A stretch of DNA of 64,000 nucleotides, taken from the NCBI RefSeq assembly GCF_033097365.1, contig NZ_AP028461.1, positions 10,009,501-10,073,500 on the forward strand. The letters are read 5' to 3'. Made by a program: the position numbers and the translations under genes. The notes beneath the pieces were generated by a model, which worked only from the letters and a program-made list of their open reading frames with translations, had not been told where the DNA came from and ran no database searches. How positions within the stretch are numbered: position 1 is the first letter of the stretch; the number at the start of each line of letters is the position of its first letter. Origin of the DNA: Actinoplanes sichuanensis (GTDB lineage Bacteria > Actinomycetota > Actinomycetes > Mycobacteriales > Micromonosporaceae). Positions 35,354-41,313 of this stretch are shown here, in pieces.

Positions 35354-36373
35354 TCAGGCGAGGGTGAACTCGAGCAGCGAGCGCACCTGGGTCACCGGTC
35401 CACGCCAGCTGACGCGCAGCCCGGCCGCCTCACCGAGACGCTCGAGCTGTTCGACGCTGCGGACCGGGGCGGGCATGGTGGCGCGGAGGTAGAGCTCGAA
35501 ACCGGCGGTCTCGAGGCTGCCGCTCACGCCGACGGGCAGGTTGACCTCGGCCAGCAGCACCTTGCCGCCGGGGCCGGCCGCCTGGCCGCAGTTCCGGAGG
35601 ATCGTGATCGCCTGCTCGTCGTCCCAGTCGGCCAGGATTGCGGAGAGCAGGTACACGTCGGTGCCGGTGGGCAGCGGCTCGAAGAAGCTGCCGACCACGG
35701 CCTCGGCCCGGTCGGCCAGCCCGGCGTCGGCGATGGCGCGGCCACCGACCTCGGCGACGTTCTTCAGGTCGAGCAGCCGGCCGGTCAGGTGCGGGTGGCT
35801 GCGGAGCAGCTCGATGAGCAGCGCTCCACCGTGGCCGCCGACGTCGGTGACGCTGCGCACGGACGACCAGTCGTAGCCCTCGACGATGATGCTCGCGTCC
35901 CAGCCGATCGGGTTGCGGGCGTTGGCCTCCAGGGCCTCGATGAACTCGGGGTTGTTGTTGATGTCCTGCCAGTAGCCGGCGCCGAAGACGGCGGCGTGGC
36001 TGGGCTGGCCGGTACGCACCGTGTGCAGGACGTTGACCAGGGCCAGGTCCTGCCGGCCGAAGAGGCCGTCCATGCTGAGCAGGCCGCGGATCCCGGACGG
36101 GTCGGTGTCGAGCAGCGGCTCGCCGAGCGGGGCGAGGGAGTAGCCGCCGTCCTCGGCCCGGTTCAGCAACTCCAGTCCGGCGAGCCGGCGCAGCAGCATG
36201 TCGAGCAGCTCGGGGATCGTGCCGGTCACTTCGGCCAGCGCGTCCGTACGGTCGACACCCGCGGCGATGTGATCCGCCAGCCGCAGGGTGGCGGCGGCCC
36301 GGATGATCGACGGGGTCAGCAGGTCGGTCAGCGATCGGAGGCGTTCGTGGTGGGTGAGGGTGGTGGTCGACAT
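35354..36373 (-). CDS. SAM-dependent methyltransferase of the OMT (Methyltransf_2) fold lacking the catalytic His
   Basis: 339 aa. Winged-helix dimerisation domain (about 10-100), then a class I SAM domain with motif I DVGGHGG (177-183) and SFFEPLP. In plant and actinobacterial O-methyltransferases of this fold a His opens the H-D-W-D-D-E motif; here it reads ADWDDE (A248), so base catalysis of O-methylation is unlikely. That favours N-methylation, consistent with N,N-dimethylated N-termini of known class V lanthipeptides (inference). RBS AAGGA precedes ATG 36373, directly after the hairpin ending the precursor region. Confidence 0.85.
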   Translation of the reverse strand: MSTTTLTHHERLRSLTDLLTPSIIRAAATLRLADHIAAGVDRTDALAEVTGTIPELLDMLLRRLAGLELLNRAEDGGYSLAPLGEPLLDTDPSGIRGLLSMDGLFGRQDLALVNVLHTVRTGQPSHAAVFGAGYWQDINNNPEFIEALEANARNPIGWDASIIVEGYDWSSVRSVTDVGGHGGALLIELLRSHPHLTGRLLDLKNVAEVGGRAIADAGLADRAEAVVGSFFEPLPTGTDVYLLSAILADWDDEQAITILRNCGQAAGPGGKVLLAEVNLPVGVSGSLETAGFELYLRATMPAPVRSVEQLERLGEAAGLRVSWRGPVTQVRSLLEFTLA

Positions 36374-36396
36374 CTCTTCCGTCCTTGGGGTTCGGG

Positions 36397-36426
36397 CGGG
36401 GTGCGGCCCGAGCGGGCCGCACCCCG
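36397..36426 (-). terminator. Strong hairpin after precursor A1a
   Basis: A 13-bp perfect stem, CGGGGTGCGGCCC / GGGCCGCACCCCG, loop GAGC, 14 nt after the A1a stop and 23 nt before the methyltransferase start. No U-run, so it is likely a partial terminator or RNA stabiliser that keeps precursor mRNA levels above those of downstream enzymes. Confidence 0.8.
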
Positions 36427-36440
36427 TGCCTGATGCTGCG

Positions 36441-36623
36441 TCAGCAGCCTTCCGCGATGGTCTTGCCGGAGAACTGGCTGACCATCCAGCTGGCGGTGGC
36501 GGCGGCGGCGCAGGGAGCGGTCGTCGCGGGGGCCTCCGCGGCGGCCGCCACGTTCAGCTCGTCGGTCTCGCTGTAGACGAGGTAGCCCTCGATCAGCTCG
36601 CTGAGGTTCTCGTTCTTCTCCAT
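36441..36623 (-). CDS. RiPP precursor peptide A1a
   Basis: 60 aa. An acidic leader (MEKNENLSELIEGYLVYSE, then TDELNVAAAAEAPATT) is followed by a core region starting near APC and ending SWMVSQFSGKTIAEGC. It has two Cys; Ser/Thr for dehydration; and a terminal Thr-x4-Cys expected to become AviMeCys. Leader/core border inferred from conservation with A1b, not proven. RBS AAGGAG precedes ATG 36623. It lies 38 nt after A2a. Confidence 0.85.
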   Translation of the reverse strand: MEKNENLSELIEGYLVYSETDELNVAAAAEAPATTAPCAAAATASWMVSQFSGKTIAEGC

Positions 36624-36657
36624 GGGTCTCCTTCTCTCGTTCTCGAATCGGTGGGGG

Positions 36658-36847
36658 TTCGTCAGCAGACGAACTCGTAGGTGGCGCCGGAGACGGCGCT
36701 CGCGCCGGCCGCGCACCAGGTCGAGCTGGCCACCGAGGCGGCGCAGACCGGGGAGGTGGCGGGCGCGTCGGACGCGGCCGACAGGTTGAGCTCGTTCGCC
36801 TCGGCGTAGGTCTCGTACTGCGCGACGAGGTCGACGATCTCGGTGTT
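36658..36847. repeat. 190-nt perfect direct repeat, copy 1
   Basis: Base-for-base identical to 37251-37440 (offset 593), covering nearly all of precursor A2a and the 4 nt after its stop. Identity stops at 36657 and 36848. Confidence 0.97.
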
Positions 36848-36865
36848 CTCGATGCTGTTCGACAT
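36662..36865 (-). CDS. RiPP precursor peptide A2a
   Basis: 67 aa. Leader MSNSIENTEIVDLVAQYETY, then AEANELNLSAASDAPATS. The core has three Cys (PVCAASVASS, TWCAAGASAVSG, ATYEFVC) and again a terminal Thr-x4-Cys, with a Tyr and Phe inside the predicted ring. From NTEIVDL on it is identical to A2b; the coding DNA is identical for 190 nt. Only the first six residues differ. RBS AAGGAAG precedes ATG 36865. Confidence 0.85.
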   Translation of the reverse strand: MSNSIENTEIVDLVAQYETYAEANELNLSAASDAPATSPVCAASVASSTWCAAGASAVSGATYEFVC

Positions 36866-36900
36866 GGCGTCTTCCTTTCGGTGATGGATCGCAGCTCCGT

Positions 36901-36948
36901 TGAGCTGACGACGGAGGGTGCGTGTACTCGCCCCCGGTACTCAGCTCA
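36901..36948 (-). promoter_or_regulatory. Structured leader element upstream of precursor A2a
   Basis: On the minus strand, an outer stem TGAGCTGA / TCAGCTCA encloses a G-rich/C-rich inner stem (GGGGG / CCCTCC) and the loop CGAGTACACGCA. The counterpart before A2b keeps the loop almost unchanged while its stem bases differ but still pair. It ends about 35 nt before the A2a start. Confidence 0.65.
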
Positions 36949-36954
36949 CCGGCC

Positions 36955-36999
36955 GGGCCGGGTGGTGGCGGCGGCGAACCGCCGCCCCACCCGGGGCCC
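36955..36999 (-). terminator. Strong hairpin after precursor A1b
   Basis: Arms of about 20 nt (36955-36974 and 36979-36999): CGGGTG / CACCCG and GGCGGCGG / CCGCCGCC with small bulges; begins 5 nt after the A1b stop. No U-run. Equivalent to the hairpin after A1a, so it looks like a module-end element. Confidence 0.75.
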
Positions 37000-37004
37000 G
37001 TGGC

Positions 37005-37187
37005 TCAGCAACCCTCCGCGATGGTCTTGCCGGAGAACTGGCTGACGATCCAGCTCACGCCGGCCGCGCCGCAGGGGGCGCTGGTGGCGGGGGCGTCGGC
37101 CGCGGCCGAGACGGCCAGCTCCTCGGCGCCGGTGGTGTACGCCTCGTAGTTGGCGACGAGCTCCATGACGGTGTCGATCTGCTCCAT
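37005..37187 (-). CDS. RiPP precursor peptide A1b
   Basis: 60 aa. Leader MEQIDTVMELVANYEAYTTG, then AEELAVSAAADAPATS. The core starts near APC and ends SWIVSQFSGKTIAEGC. The last 16 residues differ from A1a at one position, while the leader and the residues around APC differ at many. Two Cys; terminal Thr-x4-Cys. RBS AAAGAGG precedes ATG 37187. It lies 67 nt after A2b. Confidence 0.85.
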   Translation of the reverse strand: MEQIDTVMELVANYEAYTTGAEELAVSAAADAPATSAPCGAAGVSWIVSQFSGKTIAEGC

Positions 37188-37250
37188 GGGATTACCTCTT
37201 TCTGTGTGTGGGTTTGTGTCGGTTTACTGGGATGGGGAAGGGGTGGGAGT

Positions 37251-37440
37251 TTCGTCAGCAGACGAACTCGTAGGTGGCGCCGGAGACGGCGCTCGCGCCG
37301 GCCGCGCACCAGGTCGAGCTGGCCACCGAGGCGGCGCAGACCGGGGAGGTGGCGGGCGCGTCGGACGCGGCCGACAGGTTGAGCTCGTTCGCCTCGGCGT
37401 AGGTCTCGTACTGCGCGACGAGGTCGACGATCTCGGTGTT
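37251..37440. repeat. 190-nt perfect direct repeat, copy 2
   Basis: Identical to 36658-36847. Together with the conserved leader element it shows that an A2-A1 module was duplicated or that A2 copies are kept identical by gene conversion. Confidence 0.97.
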
Positions 37441-37449
37441 GTTGTCCAT
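37255..37449 (-). CDS. RiPP precursor peptide A2b
   Basis: 64 aa. First precursor gene in transcription order. Starts MDNNTEIVDLVAQYETY; the rest equals A2a. Core with three Cys and terminal ATYEFVC. RBS AAAGGAG precedes ATG 37449. It follows the lanY-like gene by 86 nt, a gap filled by a stem-loop leader. Ser-rich core (CAASVASSTW, GASAVSG) offers several sites for Dha formation and reduction to D-Ala. Confidence 0.87.
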   Translation of the reverse strand: MDNNTEIVDLVAQYETYAEANELNLSAASDAPATSPVCAASVASSTWCAAGASAVSGATYEFVC

Positions 37450-37468
37450 TGAGGACTCCTTTCATAGT

Positions 37469-37524
37469 GGTTTGAGCGGAAAACAGGGGATGCGTACACT
37501 CGTCCCCTGCGATCTGCTCAAACC
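37469..37524 (-). promoter_or_regulatory. Structured leader element upstream of precursor A2b
   Basis: On the minus strand: outer stem GGTTTGAGC / GCTCAAACC (9 bp), inner stem CAGGGGA / TCCCCTG (7 bp), loop CGAGTGTACGCA. It ends 19 nt before the A2b start, next to its ribosome site. Could be an RNA regulator, an attenuator separating precursor from lanY-like transcription, or a protein-binding dyad. Confidence 0.75.
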
Positions 37525-37535
37525 GGGGTTTCGGC

Positions 37536-38489
37536 TCAGTCCGGGAATGGACTGGAGCTCGTGTTGCGGGCCGGCCGGACCGGGTCGATCCCGGCCTCGG
37601 CGAAGGCCTCCGACAGTGCGTCCTCGACGGAGTCGCCGTCGGCGAGCAGCGCGGTGGCCAGGGCGGTGGCCCGGTGCTGCCCGAAACTCAGGCCCTTCAT
37701 GGCGGAGCGCGAGTCGTCCGGCTCCCAGGCGACCGCCACACCGGGACCCAGCGGCTCGGTGAAGACCGACGTCGCCTCACCCAGGCCGGGCTGGTCCCGG
37801 ACCGCTTCCGCCACCCGGTGGGCGGCCGGCCACCAGGGCCGGTCCAGATAGACCACCAGCGCGTCACGGCGCGGATAGAGCAGACGAGAAGACAAGATCT
37901 TGGCGCGGTACGGGACACCGTCGTCCTCGAGCACCCCGAGCACCCGGCCGAACACCTCGGCGGCCGGCTCCCAGGCGGTGAGGTGCACGTAGACGCGCAG
38001 CATCTCGGACCGGCCGGGCTGCGGCGTCGAACCGTCGACCAGGAAGAAGCCGGGTGAGAGCGCGGGGCGCATGGCCGGGACGGTCAGGTCGACGAACGGT
38101 CCCGGATCGGTGTCCGGCACCGCGGTCGCGGGCGCCCAGACCCGTACCCCGTCCCGCTCGACCAGCACCAGCTCCCGGCCGTTGTTCGCGGTGCGCCGGG
38201 CGCCGTGATACCGGGCCCGTACGGTCGTGCCGCGATGCGGCATCGCCGCGGCGAACCGGCTCTCGAGCTCGTCGTCACGCAGCCGGAACGGCAGCTTGTT
38301 CTTCTCCACGTGCTGACCGGCGTGCAGCACGTCATAGATCGCCTCGGCCAGCAGACGTCGCAGCTCGCGGGGACTCTCCGACTCGACAGTGCGGTCACCG
38401 ACCGTCGCCGACGTGCGGTCCGGCGCGACGGTCACCGAGTCCAGGGCCAGGTGGAGAGCGGAGGGGATCCGCCAGGTGGTCACAGTCAT
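37536..38489 (-). CDS. HopA1-family protein, LanY-like lyase of class V lanthipeptide synthetase
   Basis: 317 aa. Pattern of the T3SS effector HopA1 family seen in LxmY and TvaD: LSPGFFL, then LRVYVHLT, RAKILSSRLLYPRRDALVVYLDRP, VFTEPLGPGVAVAWEP and SFGQHR. In class V lanthipeptides this protein is thought to eliminate phosphate from phospho-Ser/Thr placed by the kinase-like partner. ATG 38489 overlaps the lanK-like stop (ATGA), so the two are made together. Confidence 0.82.
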   Translation of the reverse strand: MTVTTWRIPSALHLALDSVTVAPDRTSATVGDRTVESESPRELRRLLAEAIYDVLHAGQHVEKNKLPFRLRDDELESRFAAAMPHRGTTVRARYHGARRTANNGRELVLVERDGVRVWAPATAVPDTDPGPFVDLTVPAMRPALSPGFFLVDGSTPQPGRSEMLRVYVHLTAWEPAAEVFGRVLGVLEDDGVPYRAKILSSRLLYPRRDALVVYLDRPWWPAAHRVAEAVRDQPGLGEATSVFTEPLGPGVAVAWEPDDSRSAMKGLSFGQHRATALATALLADGDSVEDALSEAFAEAGIDPVRPARNTSSSPFPD

Positions 38490-39625
38490 CAGAGGTCTCC
38501 GAGTCCGAGGGTGTCGATGAACTTCTCCGGCTGGAGCAGCACTCCCCGGCCGATGCCGGCGGCCGCGCGCTCGATCCCGGAGAGCCGGGAGGCCCGGGAG
38601 GCGCCGGCCATCAACCGGTCCAGCAGGTGCCAGCCGGCGAAGGCCGCGGCGCGTGCCGCGAACCGGTCGTCGACCTCCGGCCGCGCGGTCCGGTAGCCGC
38701 GCCAGAAGTCCCGGACCAGCGGCATCAGGCGCTGCATCTTCGCCACGCCCCGGCTGAGCACCATCTCGTGGGTGAGCTCCAGGTCGACGAAGACGGTGTC
38801 GCCACGAGTGGTCACGATGTCGAGTACCGAGCGGTAGAGCCACTCACCGGCGAAGGAGCCCACGTCACGGGCGCCGTCGGCGAGCCGGAACTCCTCCCAG
38901 TCGGTCAGGTAGACCGTGTCGCCGGTGATCAGCAGCTGGTCGACCCGTAGGTCGCAGTGCGTGGGCACCAGTGGCGCCTCGGCCTCCCACTCGCGCAGCC
39001 GGGTCACGGCGCCACGCAGATCGGCGTCCTGTTGCATCAGGCGCCAGCCCTGCAGTTCGCCGAAGCTGAGCGAGTCGAAGGTGGCCGGTGACAGACCGTG
39101 CAGCGCTTCCAGCGGAGGCTGGTACGGCACCGACCGATCCCAGTCGGCGTCGGCCGCCGGGACCGCCGTGTGCAGCTGCCCGACCGCAGCACCGATCGTG
39201 GTGGCCAGGGCCGCGTCGAAGGTCTCGTCGACCATCAGCTCGGCGCCGTTGCGGGCACCGTCGACCAGCTCGAACACCACCAGGGCGGCGTCCCGGTCGT
39301 ACCCCAGGAAGTCCGGGCCGCGCAGCGCCTCGGCCGGCAGGTCCGGTGCCCAGAGATGGAAGGCGAGCAGGCGCTTCATCCGCCGCTCCACCTCGGCCGG
39401 GTCGGAACCGACGAGCCGCTTGACGAACACCGAGCGGCCACCGGTGGTACGGCCGGCCCAGGCGTCGTTGCGGCCGACCGGCGCCGCCAGGGAGTCCCGG
39501 TCGAAGGCCCCGAGGCCGAGCCGTGCGAGCAGAGCCTCGACGGCCGGGTGTCGATCGAGATCGACCGGCGTGTATCGGGGCCGCTCCGCCTTCTTCTCCG
39601 GCAGCAGCGCGGTGTTCGATCCCAC
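38489..39625 (-). CDS. APH-like kinase, LanK component of class V lanthipeptide synthetase
   Basis: 378 aa. APH/phosphotransferase fold: ATP-binding Lys in VFVKRL (about residue 57), catalytic loop HCDLRVDQLL (HxDxxxxN-like, the Asn replaced by Gln) and metal-binding LTDWEEF. In class V lanthipeptides LanK phosphorylates Ser/Thr of the precursor. GTG 39625 is chosen because GGAAGGGG lies 5-6 nt upstream; an ATG at 39658 would place that ribosome site inside the gene. First gene of the minus-strand operon. Confidence 0.85.
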   Translation of the reverse strand: MGSNTALLPEKKAERPRYTPVDLDRHPAVEALLARLGLGAFDRDSLAAPVGRNDAWAGRTTGGRSVFVKRLVGSDPAEVERRMKRLLAFHLWAPDLPAEALRGPDFLGYDRDAALVVFELVDGARNGAELMVDETFDAALATTIGAAVGQLHTAVPAADADWDRSVPYQPPLEALHGLSPATFDSLSFGELQGWRLMQQDADLRGAVTRLREWEAEAPLVPTHCDLRVDQLLITGDTVYLTDWEEFRLADGARDVGSFAGEWLYRSVLDIVTTRGDTVFVDLELTHEMVLSRGVAKMQRLMPLVRDFWRGYRTARPEVDDRFAARAAAFAGWHLLDRLMAGASRASRLSGIERAAAGIGRGVLLQPEKFIDTLGLGDL

Positions 39626-40038
39626 TGTTACCCCTTCCGTACGTCGCGGGTGCTTCATCGGGTGGTCCTCGACGACCCGCCGTTGCGGCGGCGCTTCGTC
39701 ATGTCCAACTTTCTACGGGCACTCCGGCGGTCGATGGAACCTCTTATTCAAAGCTTTGAATCAGCTCCTTTCCGGTATTGCCAAATCTCGCCGGGTTCCT
39801 ATTATCGGGCGCCCATTCGGACCCTGATTCCACATATTCGATTTCACTCATTCAGTGGCGGAGATCCATGCCATCTATGTGCGGCAGCGCCCCGACCAGG
39901 GAAGTCGTCGCCGTGAGCCTGCTCTCGGCCGCTTCTACCAGGCCGCATTCAAGTCTCTTATGCACGCTTGGTTGCCACCTTCAGTGGTGGGTAGAACTGT
40001 TCTCATCGACCTGAGCAAACACGAAAGGAGGCGCACCG
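39626..40038. promoter_or_regulatory. Divergent promoter region of the RiPP cluster
   Basis: 413 nt without a supported gene between the lanK-like gene (minus) and the glycosyltransferase gene (plus). It is clearly less GC-rich than its surroundings (stretches such as TCTTATTCAAAGC and CACATATTCGATTTC), as expected of regulatory DNA. It contains a 16-bp perfect palindrome at 39746-39761. No convincing -35/-10 pair could be fixed by eye. Confidence 0.6.
39746..39761. promoter_or_regulatory. Perfect 16-bp palindrome, candidate operator
   Basis: ATTCAAAGCTTTGAAT reads the same on both strands and sits about 120 nt upstream of the lanK-like start, in the shared promoter region. A natural binding site for a dimeric regulator such as the XRE/TPR protein encoded at 41314 (inference). 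Confidence 0.55.
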
Positions 40039-41103
40039 ATGCGATCGAACATCGCGCTCATGTCCGTTCCGCTGCACGCCCATGTGAATCCGATGCTGGG
40101 AGTTGCCGCTGAGCTCGTCGACCGCGGTCACCGCGTGACGTTCGCCTCCGGCGGGGCCTTCGCCGCGCTGATCGCCGAGACCGGTGCGACCCCGGTGCCC
40201 TACCTGTCGGGCTTCCCGGCCGACGGGGCGCCCGGCGACGGCTGGCTCGCCGCGACCGGCGACGGCCGGCAGACCGCCCGGCGGTTCGGCAGCGAGCGCG
40301 ATGCCGCCTTCCCGCAGCTCGTCTCGGCCTATGGCGCAGACCGGCCGGACCTGATCGTCCATGACACGGTCACCGCGTTCGCGCCTCAGCTCGCCGACTT
40401 CTGGGGTGTGCCCAGGGTGCGGTTCTCGCCGACCCACGTCTTCCAGCCGGCCGATGCGGAACCGATCGTGCCCACGGTTGTCGCCATCACCCGATCCCTG
40501 CAGGCCGATGTGGACCGATTGGGGCCGGAGCACCTCTTCGTAGGACCGGTGCCGTGGTCACGGCGTACCGGCGGGAACTGGATCGCACCGACCGATCGGC
40601 GGGTGGCACTGGTGTCCCTCGGAAGCGGCCATCACGGCCGCACCGATGCGCCGCTCCGCTGCGCCGAAGGGTTGGCCGCCGCGGGCTGGCACGTCGTGCT
40701 CGCCCTCGCGAACGGGCCCGACGGCGCGTTCAGCCGTGTGCATCTGCCACCCGGCGTGGAGGTCCATCATGGTCTGCCGCCGGCCCGGGTGCTGGAGCAT
40801 GCCGGGGTCATCGTCACCGCGGGCGGGGCCGGCGACGCTCTGGACGGGCTGGCGTACGGCGTGCCGCTCGTGGTCGTCCCGGAGGGGATCGAGCAGTTCC
40901 TGACCGCGGCCCGTGTCCAGGCCCTCGGCGTGGGCCGGATGATCACGCCGGAGCGGTTCTCCGCTGCGGCGGTCCGTGTGGCGGCCGAGGAGCTCACCGG
41001 TGACGCCGCGACACGTACCGCCCTGGACACGATGCGGGCCGAGATCCTGCTCTCCGGAGGCGCGTCTGCTGCGGCCGACCTCATCGAGAAGCAGCTGGCA
41101 TGA
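40039..41103 (+). CDS. GT1-family (MGT-like) glycosyltransferase
   Basis: 354 aa, slightly short for the family. N-terminal acceptor half opens MSVPLHAHVNPMLGVAAELVDRGHRV. The C-terminal donor half has VEVHHGLPPARVLEHAGVIVTAGGAG and YGVPLVVVP, a sugar-nucleotide binding segment of macrolide/oleandomycin-type transferases, with the usual THGG read as TAGG. RBS AAAGGAGG precedes ATG 40039. Divergent from the biosynthetic operon. It may glycosylate the peptide (cacaoidin, a related class V product, carries a sugar on Tyr) or serve in self-resistance. Confidence 0.85.
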   Translation: MRSNIALMSVPLHAHVNPMLGVAAELVDRGHRVTFASGGAFAALIAETGATPVPYLSGFPADGAPGDGWLAATGDGRQTARRFGSERDAAFPQLVSAYGADRPDLIVHDTVTAFAPQLADFWGVPRVRFSPTHVFQPADAEPIVPTVVAITRSLQADVDRLGPEHLFVGPVPWSRRTGGNWIAPTDRRVALVSLGSGHHGRTDAPLRCAEGLAAAGWHVVLALANGPDGAFSRVHLPPGVEVHHGLPPARVLEHAGVIVTAGGAGDALDGLAYGVPLVVVPEGIEQFLTAARVQALGVGRMITPERFSAAAVRVAAEELTGDAATRTALDTMRAEILLSGGASAAADLIEKQLA

Positions 41104-41159
41104 GGACCTCCTGTCATCTTCATGACATTCAAGTCATCGAGCCGGTGACTCCCTGAACC

Positions 41160-41205
41160 GCCACCTGGACGGACGCCTTCCCACGGGGCTGTCCGTCCAG
41201 GTGGC
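41160..41205 (+). terminator. Hairpin terminator after the glycosyltransferase gene
   Basis: A 15-bp perfect stem, GCCACCTGGACGGAC / GTCCGTCCAGGTGGC, 16-nt loop, 57 nt after the stop. It separates the gene from the regulator gene. Confidence 0.75.
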
Positions 41206-41313
41206 CCATAACGGCCCGGACTCGGCGTCCCCCGGTGGATTCGGCCCGGAGTATCGTGCAGAATCGGCCGACCGCATCCGCAGAATCAGCGACATGAATT
41301 GCAGGTAGTCCAC

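Noticed and set aside
36441..37449. Reading the four small peptides as bacteriocin immunity proteins or class II lanthipeptides
   Set aside because: There is no LanM or LanBC gene and no GG leader site; the C-terminal Thr-x4-Cys and the kinase/HopA1/decarboxylase set fit class V better.
39855..40112. Short plus-strand frame in the divergent promoter region
   Set aside because: It overlaps the glycosyltransferase start out of frame, has no ribosome site and no protein-like pattern.
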